NCBI GenBank assembly: GCA_023954255.1 | Contig: JAMLIH010000008.1 | Location: 1 to 64,000 of the forward strand | DNA from: Phyllobacteriaceae bacterium | Lineage (GTDB): Bacteria > Pseudomonadota > Alphaproteobacteria > Rhizobiales > Rhizobiaceae | DNA length: 64,000 nucleotides | Direction of reading: 5' to 3' | Part shown: in pieces, positions 11,645-24,793 of the stretch | Layout: each line of letters begins with the position of its first letter | How positions within the stretch are numbered: position 1 is the first letter of the stretch | Position numbers and translations under genes: made by a program | Notes under the pieces: generated by a model | Told to the model about the DNA's origin: nothing | What the model saw: the letters and a program-made list of their open reading frames with translations, nothing else | Databases searched by the model: none

Positions 11645-12972
11645 GTCTTCTCCGCAATGACGGCTTCATTCCCGGCATCCGGCCGCTTTCGGCCAAGAAA
11701 CCGAGCGTGATCAGCATTCTCGACGTGGGCACGTCGAAAATCTGCTGCATCATCGCAACCCTGCATCCGCGTGACCACAGCCAGGTGCTGCCCGGCCGCA
11801 CCCACAAGGTCGAGGTCATCGGCATCGGCCACCAGCGTTCCCGCGGCATCAAGTCGGGCGTGGTGGTCAATCTCGATCAGGCCGAGCAGGCGATCCGCAA
11901 ATGTGTCGATGCGGCCGAGCGCATGGCCAATCTGACGGTCGAATCGCTGATCGTGAACGTTTCCTCCGGCCGGCTGGTCAGCGAGGCGTTTTCGGCCAAT
12001 GTCGATGTAGGCGGACATGAAATTTCGCAGAAGGATATCGGCCGGGTGCTGCGCGCCGGTGCCCAGCATGCGCTGGCGCCAGAGCGTTCCGTCATTCACT
12101 CGCTGCCGATCGGCTACACGCTCGATGGCGAACAGGGCATCATGGATCCCTGCGGCATGATCGGCGACGTGCTGGGCGTCGACATGCATGTGCTGACGGC
12201 GGAAAACGCGCCGCTGAGAAATCTCGAACTTTGCATCAACCGCGCGCATCTTTCGATCGAGGCGATGGTGGCAACGCCTTATGCCTCCGGGCTGGCGGCG
12301 CTGGTCGACGACGAAAGCGAAATGGGCTCTGCCTGTATCGACATGGGTGGCGGTACCACGACCCTGTCGGTGTTCATGAACGGCCGCTTCATCTATTGCG
12401 ATGCGATTGCTGTCGGCGGCCACCACGTGACCATGGATCTGGCGCGTGGCCTGTCGACGAGGCTCGAGGATGCAGAACGCCTGAAAGTGCTGCATGGCTC
12501 GGTGCTGGCCGGCGATGTGCGCGGCGACGACACGGTTTCGGTTCCCTCCATCGAGGGGGGCGAGCAGGAAAACACGGCGCAAGTGGCTAAGTCCCACCTG
12601 ACACGCATCATCCGGCCGAGGATCGAGGAAACGCTGGAACTGATCCGCGACCGGCTGGCGCGTTCGGGGTTTGCCGATGCGGTGGGAAAACGCGTGGTTC
12701 TGACAGGCGGGGCCTGCCAGCTCAACGGCGTTGGCGAAGCGGCCAAGCGCATTCTTTCCAAAAACGTCCGGATCGGGCGGCCCATGGGCATTCGCGGGAT
12801 GCCGGAAGCAGCCAAGGGGCCGGCTTTTTCCACCGCGGTGGGCCTGCTGGTCTACCCGCAGATATCGCAGATCGAGTTCACGCCGCCCCGGTTTGAAGAG
12901 CCGGCTTTCCTGATGACGGGAACAGGGGGCAGGCTGCAACGTCTTGGCCAGTGGCTGAGGCAGAGTTTGTAA
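11641..12972 (+). CDS. ftsA: FtsA, actin-like divisome anchor
   Basis: This actin-fold ATPase (443 residues) tethers FtsZ to the inner membrane and recruits later division proteins. Phosphate-1 is seen in ILDVGTSKICCIIATL and phosphate-2 in CIDMGGGTTTLSVF. The 1C subdomain and VVLTGGACQLNGVGE near the C-terminus fit the family. The C-terminal end, LQRLGQWLRQSL, is an amphipathic helix typical of the FtsA membrane target sequence. A GGAGAGG ribosome site precedes the ATG. Confidence 0.97.
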   Translation: MSLLRNDGFIPGIRPLSAKKPSVISILDVGTSKICCIIATLHPRDHSQVLPGRTHKVEVIGIGHQRSRGIKSGVVVNLDQAEQAIRKCVDAAERMANLTVESLIVNVSSGRLVSEAFSANVDVGGHEISQKDIGRVLRAGAQHALAPERSVIHSLPIGYTLDGEQGIMDPCGMIGDVLGVDMHVLTAENAPLRNLELCINRAHLSIEAMVATPYASGLAALVDDESEMGSACIDMGGGTTTLSVFMNGRFIYCDAIAVGGHHVTMDLARGLSTRLEDAERLKVLHGSVLAGDVRGDDTVSVPSIEGGEQENTAQVAKSHLTRIIRPRIEETLELIRDRLARSGFADAVGKRVVLTGGACQLNGVGEAAKRILSKNVRIGRPMGIRGMPEAAKGPAFSTAVGLLVYPQISQIEFTPPRFEEPAFLMTGTGGRLQRLGQWLRQSL

Positions 12973-13057
12973 CGGAATTCCGCGCCCACGGCGGGGTGCG
13001 GAGGACATGGTTCTGGAAGATTAGACGTCTTTCCGGAGCAACAATGGAGACGAGGAA

Positions 13058-14755
13058 ATGACGATCAATCTTCAAAAACCCGATATCCGGGAACTCAAGC
13101 CGAAGATCACCGTGTTCGGTGTCGGCGGCGGTGGCGGCAATGCCGTCAACAACATGATCAATGGCGGCCTCGAGGGTGTCGAGTTCGTCGTGGCCAATAC
13201 CGATGCGCAGGCGCTTGCCATGTCGCGGGCGGAGCGGGTCATCCAGCTCGGCATCGACGTGACCGAGGGTCTCGGCGCCGGCTCCCAGCCGGATGTCGGC
13301 AGGGCTGCTGCCGAGGAGTGCATGACCGAGATACAGGATCACCTTTCGGGCACCCATATGTGCTTTGTCACCGCCGGCATGGGCGGCGGCACCGGCACTG
13401 GTGCTGCACCCGTCGTTGCGCGCATTGCACGTGAGGCCGGCATTCTTACCGTCGGGGTGGTCACCAAGCCGTTCCAGTTCGAGGGCGGCCGCCGGATGAA
13501 AACTGCCGAGGATGGTATCATCGAACTGCAGAAAAACGTCGATACCCTGATCGTCATTCCGAACCAGAACCTGTTCCGTATCGCCAACGACAAGACCACC
13601 TTCGCCGATGCCTTCGGCATGGCCGACCAGGTGCTGTATTCCGGTGTTGCCTGCATCACCGACCTGATGGTCAAGGAAGGCCTCATCAACCTCGACTTTG
13701 CCGATGTGCGATCGGTAATGCGCGAGATGGGCAAGGCAATGATGGGTACCGGCGAAGCTTCCGGCGAAGGCCGGGCGCTGCAGGCGGCGGAAGCCGCAAT
13801 CTCCAATCCGCTGCTGGACGAAACCTCGATGCGCGGTGCCCAGGGTCTGCTGATCTCGATCACCGGCGGGCGCGACATGACGCTGTTCGAGGTCGATGAG
13901 GCGGCAACCCGCATCCGCGAGGAAATCGATGCGGAAGCCAACATCATCGTCGGTGCCACATTCGACGAATCGCTGGACGGTGTCTTCCGGGTTTCGGTCG
14001 TTGCCACCGGCATCGACAATTCCGCCGGAATGGTAAACCCGGTTCCGATCCCCATGCGTGTGCAGCCGGTTTCGCGCGCTTCCATGCTTGCCACGGCGCC
14101 GCAGGCGCCCCTGGCCGCCGAGTCGAGAGCAACAAGGATCGAGGCAGCGCTCGAATTGCCCTCCGCCGGTGCGCCGAAGCCTGCCGAAAGCATTGCCCGT
14201 GACGGCGTGCGCATCGCGCCGATGACGGCGCAGGCCGCGGTAAACAGCACGGATGCGGATGACGAGTTCAAAAAGGCGCTGGAAGACGAACTGATGCCTG
14301 TCGCCACGCCTTATGTGCCGCCGGCAGCAGAGGCGCCCGAAACCGGCGGCATGCCCGCCGTTGAGGACTTTCCGCCGGTTGCCCGCGAGGTCATGGAGCG
14401 CAAGACCCATGAGCGGCAGCCCGCCGAAGAGCATCGCGATGGCAGCCCGTTCAGCCTGCTGCAGAAGCTGAAAGCCGGATTCGGCGCCAGGGAAGCAGCG
14501 CCGGAGGCGCCCGCGGCAGCCGAATCGCATGTGAGGAACGAGCCGGTGGTCGAGCTTTCGGCAAGGCCTGAACCGGCTGCCCAGCCAGGCGTGCCGAGAG
14601 ATGTGGATAACCCCTATGCCCCGCGCCGGGCGCAGGGAAGTGTCGACCAGACAGGCCGCCAGGCCCTGCAGACGCCGAAACCTGCACCGGCACGGCCGCT
14701 GCATGACGACGATCAGCTGGACATTCCGGCCTTCCTGAGGCGCCAGGCCAACTGA
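13058..14755 (+). CDS. ftsZ: FtsZ, tubulin-like division GTPase
   Basis: This GTPase (565 residues) polymerises into the Z-ring at midcell. The N-terminal domain has [14 protein letters not shown], the tubulin signature [15 protein letters not shown] and the T7 loop region [11 protein letters not shown]. After about residue 320 comes a long, Ala/Pro/Glu-rich disordered linker of about 220 residues, as in other rhizobial FtsZ. It ends with [14 protein letters not shown], the conserved tail that binds FtsA. A GAGACGAGGAA ribosome site precedes the ATG. Many rhizobia carry a second shorter FtsZ elsewhere. Confidence 0.97.
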   Translation: MTINLQKPDIRELKPKITVFGVGGGGGNAVNNMINGGLEGVEFVVANTDAQALAMSRAERVIQLGIDVTEGLGAGSQPDVGRAAAEECMTEIQDHLSGTHMCFVTAGMGGGTGTGAAPVVARIAREAGILTVGVVTKPFQFEGGRRMKTAEDGIIELQKNVDTLIVIPNQNLFRIANDKTTFADAFGMADQVLYSGVACITDLMVKEGLINLDFADVRSVMREMGKAMMGTGEASGEGRALQAAEAAISNPLLDETSMRGAQGLLISITGGRDMTLFEVDEAATRIREEIDAEANIIVGATFDESLDGVFRVSVVATGIDNSAGMVNPVPIPMRVQPVSRASMLATAPQAPLAAESRATRIEAALELPSAGAPKPAESIARDGVRIAPMTAQAAVNSTDADDEFKKALEDELMPVATPYVPPAAEAPETGGMPAVEDFPPVAREVMERKTHERQPAEEHRDGSPFSLLQKLKAGFGAREAAPEAPAAAESHVRNEPVVELSARPEPAAQPGVPRDVDNPYAPRRAQGSVDQTGRQALQTPKPAPARPLHDDDQLDIPAFLRRQAN

Positions 14756-15078
14756 TTCCAAAGGTTTTCGGGCTTCCGGCGGCATTTTCAGCCGGCAGCT
14801 GCCGATCCTCTACGAAAGTCGAACCCCCGTCGCTAGCGGCGGGGGTTAATCTATTTTAACCTTTTGTTGTTATTGTGGTTTTTACGCAACGTAACGTCTT
14901 TTTCGTTACAATTGGTAAGAAAGCGTGATTTGGACATTCCGTCCCTGATGAGTACACAGATTGCAGCAGATTCCAGGGCAATAGCCGGTCTGCACCATGT
15001 AGAGCAGGTCTGTTTCATCGAGGGGAGCCAAGCGGTCCAATAATCCGCTGGCTATTTGGAACCGGCCAAGCAGGGATA
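14756..15078. other. ftsZ-lpxC intergenic region
   Basis: This 323-base gap separates the division genes from lpxC. It holds the ftsZ terminator at 14822-14847, then an AT-rich stretch rich in T runs, and a short inverted repeat GTAACG (14891-14896) / CGTTAC (14904-14909). The lpxC promoter should lie here, but I could not settle on one pair of hexamers. I see no convincing coding sequence on either strand. Confidence 0.6.
14822..14847 (+). terminator. Intrinsic terminator after ftsZ
   Basis: A 12-bp stem (14822-14833 with 14836-14847, one G-U pair) of AACCCCCG-type sequence closes on a very short loop and is followed by an AT-rich stretch (aatctatttt). It ends the division-gene transcript about 70 bases after the ftsZ stop. 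Confidence 0.85.
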
Positions 15079-16035
15079 ATGGGGAACGTCGTGCTGGGAT
15101 ACCAGACAACACTTCGCGAAAAACTGGAATTTTCAGGTATTGGCGTTCATTCGGGTCAGCCCGTGACCATGACGCTCCTTCCGGCAGAAGCCAATACCGG
15201 CATCGTGTTCAACGTGACCTGCCCGAAAAACGGCCAGAACGAAGACATCCCCGCAAAATTCACCTCTATCGGCGCGACCGATCTTTGCACTGTCCTTGGC
15301 AACATGGGCGGTGTTTACATAGCGACCATCGAGCATCTGATGGCTGCCCTGCGCGGTCTCAATGTGGACAACCTCATCGTCGAGGTCGAAGGCAACGAAA
15401 TCCCGGTCATGGACGGCAGTGCGCGTCCCTATGTGGAAGCCATTCGCCAGACCGGCCTGAAGCAGTTGGCGGTTCCGCGCTGCTTCATCCGGGTGAAGAA
15501 GCCGGTCCGTGTCGACATGGGCGCTTCCTGGGGGGAAATCCTGCCCCATGACGGTACCCGTTTCGAAATCGAGATCGATTTCGACAGCGAGGTGATCGGC
15601 CGCCAGAAATATGCCGCCGATCTTACTGCCGACGTGTTTGCCAACGAAATTTGTGGCGCCCGCACTTTCGGCTTCATGAAAGATGTCGAGCGCCTCTGGG
15701 CAGCCGGCTATGCGCTGGGTTCCTCGCTTGAGAATTCCGTCGTCATCGGCGACGACAACCGCATCATCAATCCCGAGGGCCTGCGCCACAAGGATGAGTT
15801 CGTCCGCCACAAGACACTGGATGCAATCGGCGATCTGGCACTTTCCGGCGCTCCCATTCTCGGCTGCTACCGCTCCTATCGCGGCGGCCACAAGCTGAAT
15901 TCCCTGGTTTTGAAATCCCTGCTTTCCGACCGTGAAGCCTTCGAGTTCGTCGAAGTGCCGATGAACCAGACCCGGGTTGCCTATTCCGAACTGGTGGCGG
16001 TCGGCGCACCGGCCTATGCGGCGGTGCTGGTCTGA
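15079..16035 (+). CDS. lpxC: LpxC, UDP-3-O-acyl-GlcNAc deacetylase
   Basis: This zinc enzyme (318 residues) carries out the committed step of lipid A synthesis. GIGVHSGQPVTMTLLPA is the N-terminal signature. ATIEHLMAALRGL carries the catalytic Glu and the first zinc His. FVRHKTLDAIGDLAL provides the other His and Asp ligands, and RGGHKLNSLVLKSL is near the C-terminus. The start used is the ATG at 15079. A GTG at 15091 behind GGGGA is possible and would remove four residues. It is transcribed separately from ftsZ. Confidence 0.96.
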   Translation: MGNVVLGYQTTLREKLEFSGIGVHSGQPVTMTLLPAEANTGIVFNVTCPKNGQNEDIPAKFTSIGATDLCTVLGNMGGVYIATIEHLMAALRGLNVDNLIVEVEGNEIPVMDGSARPYVEAIRQTGLKQLAVPRCFIRVKKPVRVDMGASWGEILPHDGTRFEIEIDFDSEVIGRQKYAADLTADVFANEICGARTFGFMKDVERLWAAGYALGSSLENSVVIGDDNRIINPEGLRHKDEFVRHKTLDAIGDLALSGAPILGCYRSYRGGHKLNSLVLKSLLSDREAFEFVEVPMNQTRVAYSELVAVGAPAYAAVLV

Positions 16036-16050
16036 CCGCCTGACAGGCGG
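16036..16050 (+). terminator. Possible weak terminator after lpxC
   Basis: A 6-bp GC-rich hairpin, CCGCCT/AGGCGG with a three-base loop, directly follows the lpxC stop. The T run (attttt) begins about five bases later, so it may act only weakly. Confidence 0.4.
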
Positions 16051-16247
16051 GTGACATTTTTCCGGCCTGAAATCCCGTTATTTCTGTTGTGCCGTTTACC
16101 GCGTCCGCAGTGAGATGTTTACGCTGCCCAAATGTTGCGGTAATTGAGGGGCAGTAGACGGGCTGAGAGGCACCGGAGCGGGCTTTCAACGTGGAAAGCC
16201 GCGAACTTCCCAGTGCAGTGTTTTTACGATTCGGCGAATTTGTGCCC

Positions 16248-17114
16248 ATGATCATACGACGTTTCACATCGCTGGCTGACACCGGGTTTGCGCGCATTCT
16301 GCCGCTGGTAGCGGCCGTGCTGCTGCTGGCGCTTGCCGGCTGCAAGTCGAGCGAGGTTTCAAGCAGCGATTTTGTCGACGAAATCGTTCCTGCCAACGAA
16401 CTCTACAACCAGGCACTGTCGAGCATCGATGCAGGCAATCTTGGACGGGCACTGAAGAAGCTCGAACAGCTGGACCGGCAGCACCCCTATTCGGAATACT
16501 CCCGTAAAGCGCTGATTATGCAGACGTTTATCAGCTACCGGCAGCAGAAATACGACGAGACCGCACAGTTCGGAAAGCGCTATGTATCGCTGTATCCAGG
16601 TGACAAGGATGCCGCCTACGCCCAGTATCTGGTGGGCATGTCCTATCACCGGCAAATCCCCGATGTGACCCGCGACCAGACGTTGACGGCACAGGCCTTC
16701 AATGCCATGAACACCTTGGTGGAGCGCTATCCCGAGAGCGAATATGTCGAGGATGCCAAGGCCAAGATGCGCTTTGCGCGCGACCAGATCGCCGGCAAGG
16801 AAATGGTGACCGGACGCTATTACATGGAGCGGCGGGAGTTCCAGGCGGCAATCAACCGATTCCGCTATGTGGTGGAGAAGTTCCAGGATACGCGGCATAT
16901 CGAGGAGGCGCTCGCCCGCCTGACCGAGTCCTATTATTCCATCGGTCTGGCGAATGAGGCCCAGGCTGCGGCTGCCGTGCTGGGGCACAACTTCCCCGAA
17001 AGCCGGTGGTATGCCGATTCCGTCAAGCTGCTGCAGACTGGCGGGCTTGAGCCGCGTGAAGATGCCAAATCCTGGCTTGCGGCCATCAGCCGAAGCATCG
17101 CCGCCAGATCCTGA
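16248..17114 (+). CDS. bamD: BamD, outer-membrane assembly lipoprotein
   Basis: This periplasm-facing lipoprotein (288 residues) of the BAM complex helps insert beta-barrel proteins into the outer membrane. The signal peptide ends in the lipobox LALAGC, so the mature protein starts at that Cys. The body consists of TPR-like repeats, for example ELYNQALSSIDAGNLGRALK and HPYSEYSRKALIMQ. I chose the ATG at 16248 because it gives a normal lipoprotein signal. The frame open from 16191 would put 19 extra residues before it. recN follows after eight bases. Confidence 0.95.
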   Translation: MIIRRFTSLADTGFARILPLVAAVLLLALAGCKSSEVSSSDFVDEIVPANELYNQALSSIDAGNLGRALKKLEQLDRQHPYSEYSRKALIMQTFISYRQQKYDETAQFGKRYVSLYPGDKDAAYAQYLVGMSYHRQIPDVTRDQTLTAQAFNAMNTLVERYPESEYVEDAKAKMRFARDQIAGKEMVTGRYYMERREFQAAINRFRYVVEKFQDTRHIEEALARLTESYYSIGLANEAQAAAAVLGHNFPESRWYADSVKLLQTGGLEPREDAKSWLAAISRSIAARS

Positions 17115-17122
17115 CGGGTTCC

Positions 17123-18802
17123 ATGCTGGTTCAGCTGACGATCCGCGACATTGTTCTCATAGAGCGGCTGGACCTGACCTTTGGCGGCGGCCTGTCGGTG
17201 CTGACGGGTGAAACCGGCGCCGGGAAATCCATTCTGCTCGATGCCATGTCGCTGGCGCTGGGTGCGCGGGGCGATGGCGGTCTGGTGCGCAATGGCTGCG
17301 ATCAGGGGCAGGTGACCGCGACCTTCGATCTTGCCGCGAGCCATCCCGTTCAGGCGCTGCTGGAAGAGCAGGGCATCGCGCCGGAAGCATTTCTCATCCT
17401 CAAGCGCGTTCAGTCCGCCGATGGCCGCAGCAAGGCCTTCGTCAACGACCAACCGGTGTCGGTCTCGCTGATGCGCGACATCGGCAGAAATCTGGTCGAA
17501 CTGCACGGCCAGCACGACGAGCGCGCCCTGTTGCAGACATCCGTCCATCGCGACCTGCTCGATGCCTTTGGCGGGCATGACAGCCTGGTTGGTCTGGTCT
17601 CCGGCGACTGGAAGAAATGGCAGGACAAGCGCCGCGAGGTGGCGGCCTTAGCGGCAACGGTGGAAAATGCCCGGCGTGAGTCGGATTACCTCCACAACGC
17701 GGTGCAGGAACTGACCACGCTTTCTCCCCAGCCCGGAGAGGAAGAGGAACTGGCGGCCCGCCGGCAGACGATGATGAAGGCGGAGGCGATCGCCACAGAC
17801 CTCAGCGAGGCTGCGGAAACCCTGTCGGGGGACGCTTCGCCGATTCCGGTGCTGACGGCGCTTGCCAAGCGGCTTGAGCGCAAGGCGCGGGAAGTGCCCG
17901 GCATGCTGGAAGAGGCCGTCGAACAGCTCGATCAGGGACTGGATGCGGTCTATCGCGCGCAGCAGACCATCGAGGCCGCGCTGGCCAAGGCAGATTTCGA
18001 TCCGCGCGAGCTGGAACGGGCGGAGGAGCGGCTGTTTGCCCTGCGTGCCGCGTCGCGCAAATACGGTGTTGCGGTGGAAAACCTGCCGGAACTGGCCGTC
18101 AGGCTCGCCGACGATCTGGAGGCACTGGTTTCGGGCGAGGACCGGCTGCAGGCATTGCAGGAGGAGTTGCAGGCGCTTGAACAGGCCTATCATGCAAGTG
18201 CGGAGCGGCTTTCGGCCGAGCGCTCTGCGGCTGCAGCCGCCCTTGCCGACATGGTGATGCGGGAATTGCCGCCGCTGAAGCTTGAAGCTGCACAGTTCAT
18301 GGTGCGTCAGGAGGCCGACAAGTCGTCAGCCGGCGCGGCAGGCATCGATGCAATCGAATTCTGGGTGCAGACCAATCCGGGCACGAAACCCGGCCCGATG
18401 ATCAAGGTGGCGTCCGGCGGCGAACTCTCGCGCTTTCTGCTGGCGCTCAAGGTGGCGCTTGCCGACAAGGGTTCGGCACCGACACTGGTATTCGACGAGA
18501 TCGATACCGGCATTGGCGGTGCGGTGGCCGATGCGATCGGCAAGCGGCTGTTGCGGCTGGCCGACAAGGTGCAGGTTCTTTCCGTAACCCATGCGCCGCA
18601 GGTTGCGGCGCGCGCCACCAGCCATTTCGTCATCACCAAGCAGCAGCTCGAGGCGGCCGGCGAAGGGCGTACGGCAACACAGGTTGCGGCGGTTTCGCAA
18701 GCTGCCCGGCGCGAGGAGATTGCCCGCATGCTGGCAGGTGCGCAGATTACCGACGAGGCGCGCGCTGCCGCCCAGCAACTGATCGATCAGTCGGCGGCCT
18801 GA
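17123..18802 (+). CDS. recN: RecN, SMC-like DNA repair ATPase
   Basis: This SMC-like ATPase (559 residues) acts in repair of double-strand breaks. Walker A is GETGAGKSILLDAM, followed by LVELHGQHDERALL. The central third is rich in charged and Leu residues, consistent with coiled coil. The C-terminal ATPase half has the signature ASGGELSRFLLALK and Walker B TLVFDEIDTGIGG. It sits eight bases after bamD, the same pairing seen in other alphaproteobacteria, with ligA further downstream. Confidence 0.97.
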   Translation: MLVQLTIRDIVLIERLDLTFGGGLSVLTGETGAGKSILLDAMSLALGARGDGGLVRNGCDQGQVTATFDLAASHPVQALLEEQGIAPEAFLILKRVQSADGRSKAFVNDQPVSVSLMRDIGRNLVELHGQHDERALLQTSVHRDLLDAFGGHDSLVGLVSGDWKKWQDKRREVAALAATVENARRESDYLHNAVQELTTLSPQPGEEEELAARRQTMMKAEAIATDLSEAAETLSGDASPIPVLTALAKRLERKAREVPGMLEEAVEQLDQGLDAVYRAQQTIEAALAKADFDPRELERAEERLFALRAASRKYGVAVENLPELAVRLADDLEALVSGEDRLQALQEELQALEQAYHASAERLSAERSAAAAALADMVMRELPPLKLEAAQFMVRQEADKSSAGAAGIDAIEFWVQTNPGTKPGPMIKVASGGELSRFLLALKVALADKGSAPTLVFDEIDTGIGGAVADAIGKRLLRLADKVQVLSVTHAPQVAARATSHFVITKQQLEAAGEGRTATQVAAVSQAARREEIARMLAGAQITDEARAAAQQLIDQSAA

Positions 18803-18955
18803 ATACTTTCTGCGCCTGCCGACCATGTCCCGTCAGGTCACGAGCACAGGCAGGTCCGCCGGAGTGCCCCGGGAAGGTGTTGAGGATACTTGACTGCCGG
18901 CGGAGAGTGTAGAAAGCTTGCCTCGGGTGGTCGTGGCAAGAGCGAGGAGAACTCC

Positions 18956-19573
18956 ATGACTTTCAGGGAGATTTGCGCTGCCGTTGTCACCGCTTTGTGC
19001 GTGGTGCTTGCAGGCACCTGTCTTGCATCTGCCAAGGTCAGGGTCAGCGTCAAGACCAGCTACTATCCGATTTCAGGTGCGGACGGAAAGGCGCTCAACG
19101 CCAGCATGCTGCGCGGCGGGGCAGGGCGCATCAACCTCAACCATGCCATTGCTGCAACGGAGACCGAGCTCGACTTCGGTGAGCCGGAAGTGGCCGTCAG
19201 AAACGGCAAATGCGTTGTCGAGAACGTCGATGTCTATCTGAAGATCCGCTACATCTACCCGAACTGGAAGGGCCGGGGCAGGGCCTCGCCGGAGATGCGC
19301 AAGCGCTGGGACGCTTTCTGGGGGGAGTTGCAGCGGCATGAGCAGAACCACGGCGAGATCGCCAAGGCGGGCGCCGAGGCGCTCGAGAAGGAGCTGATGC
19401 GGATGAAGGGCAATGTCGCCGTTGGCTGCGCGGATTTCGGCGGTTTCGCGCGCGTCAGGCTCGAAGCCATCATTCGCAAGACGGCCCTGGCACAGCGCAA
19501 TTTCGACCGCCGCGAATATGCTGCCTCGAGCAAGATTTCCCGCCTGCAGCGGTTGCTTTACGAGGCACGCTGA
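18956..19573 (+). CDS. DUF922 secreted protein with HExxH motif
   Basis: The product (205 residues) is probably exported: the N-terminus FREICAAVVTALCVVLAG followed by TCLASA fits a cleavable signal peptide. The mature part resembles DUF922, annotated as predicted secreted zinc-dependent proteases: KTSYYPISG near the start, VDVYLKIRYIYPNW, and QRHEQNHGEIAKAG containing HEQNH (HExxH). The start ATG has a GAGGAGA site nine bases upstream. No protease activity is established for it here. It lies between recN and ligA with its own spacing, so co-regulation is uncertain. Confidence 0.8.
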   Translation: MTFREICAAVVTALCVVLAGTCLASAKVRVSVKTSYYPISGADGKALNASMLRGGAGRINLNHAIAATETELDFGEPEVAVRNGKCVVENVDVYLKIRYIYPNWKGRGRASPEMRKRWDAFWGELQRHEQNHGEIAKAGAEALEKELMRMKGNVAVGCADFGGFARVRLEAIIRKTALAQRNFDRREYAASSKISRLQRLLYEAR

Positions 19574-19681
19574 AGGCGGGTGAAAAATCTGCCTGTGTTG
19601 CGGTGCGAAAGCATGACACCGGCTTGCACTCGATGGCCATTCAAAATAACTGACTGGAACCGCCTTTTGCTGTGTGCATGA

Positions 19682-22636
<2,955 letters not shown>

Positions 22637-22644
<8 letters not shown>

Positions 22645-22960
22645 TGTAATGGCGTTCTACGGAAGGCATGAGGTTGCCATTCTGATCGTGATCCTCGGGC
22701 TGGTGACGCTGGCAACGCGGGCCGGTGGCTATCTGGTGCTTGCCCGTTTCAAACGCATTCCGGCACCGGTGCAGGCGGGGCTGGAAGCTGTGCCTGCCGC
22801 CGTCATCACCACGCTGGTGCTGCCGCCTGCGCTTACTGCGGGGCCTGCCGAAATGATCGCGATGGTCGTGGCCGGGTTTGCCTGCCTGCGGCTGCCGCCG
22901 ATTGCGGTGATCATGCTTGGTATCGGCCTGCTGGTAGTGCTTCGGCAGCTCGGATTGTAA
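22637..22960 (+). CDS. azlD: AzlD, branched-chain amino acid exporter small subunit
   Basis: This 107-residue protein has about four hydrophobic helices and fits the small AzlD partner of AzlC. TLATRAGGYLVLARF and VPAAVITTLVLPPAL are typical. I chose the ATG at 22637, which overlaps the azlC stop by eight bases. The longer open frame upstream lies inside azlC and is not membrane-like. It ends 12 bases from the convergent peptidase gene. Confidence 0.9.
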
Positions 22961-22972
22961 GTTCTTGGAAAT

Positions 22973-24793
22973 TCAGAGTTTTTTTGTTTCCTGTTTGAGC
23001 CAGGCGCTGTCCTCTTTGTCCAGATGAGGCGTGAGCGCCTCGCGGACACGGGCATGATAGGCGTTGAGCCATGCGGTTTCATCCGCTGACAGCAGGGCAG
23101 TCTCGATGAGCCGCCGGTCGAACGGGCACAGTGTGATGGTCTCGAAACCGAGCATCGACTTGTCGCCATCCGCGATCTCCGAGGCGTCCTCGACAATGAC
23201 CAGGTTTTCCAGCCGGATGCCGTAATGGCCTTCACGATAGTAACCGGGTTCGTTGGAAAGGATCATGCCGGGCAGCAATTCCTGCATGCCGCGCTTCGAG
23301 ATCGACTGCGGGCCCTCGTGCACGTTGAGATAGGCACCGATGCCGTGGCCGGTGCCGTGGGCGAAATCCTTGCCCGCCTGCCAGAGCGGCAGCCGCGCAT
23401 GGGAATCGAGATCGATGCCGCGGGTGCCGGAAGGAAAGCGCGCCATGGCGATGGCGACATGGCCCTTGAGCACCAGGGTGTAATCCCGCGCGGCGCCTTC
23501 GGGCGGGGTTGCGATGGCGACGGTGCGGGTGATGTCGGTGGTGCCGTCCTCGTACTGGCCGCCGGAATCGACCAGATAGAGACTGTTTGCTTCCAGGGGC
23601 GCGTTGGTTGCTTCGCTCACGCGGTAATGGATGATCGCACCGTGCGGGCCGGCGCCCGAAATCGTGTCGAAGGAAATCTCCTTCAATTCGCTGTTCATCG
23701 CCGTGGCTGTCTGACGCCTGAAGTCTTCCAACTGGCGAGCAGCGGCGATCTCGTCGAGCAAACCGGGTTGCTGCCGGTCGAGCCAGGCGAGAAAACGCAC
23801 CATGGCAACGCCGTCGCGCAGATGGGCTGTACGGGTGCCGGAAAGCTCGGTCTCGTTTTTCACGGCGCGGGGCAGGGAGACCGGATCCTGGCCTTCGATG
23901 ACGGTGCCACTTGCCGAGGTGATGCAGTCGGCAAGTGCTGAGGCTACCAGTTGCGGGTCGCAATGGAACTTGCGGCCTTTCGCGTTTTCGGCAAGCCATG
24001 TTTCAAGTTCGGAGGGTTTCTGCAGTTGCGCCAGTGCTTCCAGCCCGGTTTCGGTTGCATCGTCGAGCTTTCGGCGGTCGATGAAGACGACCGGCTTTCG
24101 GCCATCGGCAAAGAGGATGGCGAAGGCGAGCGCAAGCGGGTTGTGGGCGACATCGCTGCCGCGCAGATTGAAGGTCCAGGCAATCGAGGCCGGATCGGTC
24201 ACGAGCAGGCAGTCGGCGCCCGCCGCTTGCAGCTTGCCGGCGAGTTCGCCGAGCTTGTCTTGCGCAGTCCTGCCGGCAAAGCGTTCGGGGTGCAGCCAGG
24301 CCCTGCCGAGCGGTGCGGGTGGGCGGTCCTGCCAGATCTGGTCGACCAGATTGTGCACCGGCTTCAGTTCGGCGCCTGCCTTCGCACAGGTTTCTCGCCA
24401 GCTTTTCGCCTGACCCATTGTCATCGTCCATGGATCGAAGCCGACGATAGAACCTATCTCCAGCAATGTTGCAGCAAACCGGGCAGGAGGTTCGTTCACC
24501 AGATCGCGGATTTCAAAATCGCTGCCATCAACCTGGCTTGCCGCCTGAAGCGTGTAGCGACCGTCGACAAACAGAAAAGCCTGCTCCCGCCCGATGAGGG
24601 AGAAACCTGCCGATCCGCTGAAGCCGGTCAGGAAGGCAAGCCGCTCGGCACAGGGCGGAAGGTATTCGTTCTGGTGCTCGTCGCCATGGGGCAGCAGATA
24701 CCAGTCGAGGTTCTGATCGGCCATTGCCTTTCTGAGTCTGGCAAGCCGGCCGACGGCAGCTGAGCGCGGTGGCGCTTCGAAGGACTGGAACAC
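22973..24793 (-). CDS. pepP: M24B family Xaa-Pro aminopeptidase
   Basis: This cytoplasmic metallopeptidase (606 residues) removes N-terminal residues preceding proline. Two creatinase-type N-terminal domains are followed by the pita-bread catalytic domain. Metal ligands are visible in LVDSGGQYEDGTTDITR (two Asp), FAHGTGHGIGAYLNVHEGP (His) and NEPGYYREGHYGIRLEN (Glu), with a further Glu near the end. The start chosen is the GTG at 24793, preceded by GAGG. A TTG at 24844 would add 17 residues. The three-domain length matches the eukaryotic-like, rhizobial form rather than short E. coli PepP. Confidence 0.88.
   Translation of the reverse strand: MFQSFEAPPRSAAVGRLARLRKAMADQNLDWYLLPHGDEHQNEYLPPCAERLAFLTGFSGSAGFSLIGREQAFLFVDGRYTLQAASQVDGSDFEIRDLVNEPPARFAATLLEIGSIVGFDPWTMTMGQAKSWRETCAKAGAELKPVHNLVDQIWQDRPPAPLGRAWLHPERFAGRTAQDKLGELAGKLQAAGADCLLVTDPASIAWTFNLRGSDVAHNPLALAFAILFADGRKPVVFIDRRKLDDATETGLEALAQLQKPSELETWLAENAKGRKFHCDPQLVASALADCITSASGTVIEGQDPVSLPRAVKNETELSGTRTAHLRDGVAMVRFLAWLDRQQPGLLDEIAAARQLEDFRRQTATAMNSELKEISFDTISGAGPHGAIIHYRVSEATNAPLEANSLYLVDSGGQYEDGTTDITRTVAIATPPEGAARDYTLVLKGHVAIAMARFPSGTRGIDLDSHARLPLWQAGKDFAHGTGHGIGAYLNVHEGPQSISKRGMQELLPGMILSNEPGYYREGHYGIRLENLVIVEDASEIADGDKSMLGFETITLCPFDRRLIETALLSADETAWLNAYHARVREALTPHLDKEDSAWLKQETKKL

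Noticed and set aside
12878..14785. Long open frame on the - strand opposite ftsZ (and similar ones at 506-2167, 31742-33511 and 39446-41881)
   Set aside because: These are mirror frames of GC-rich genes on the other strand. Their products are rich in Arg, His and Gln with no family motifs, and the + strand genes are certain.
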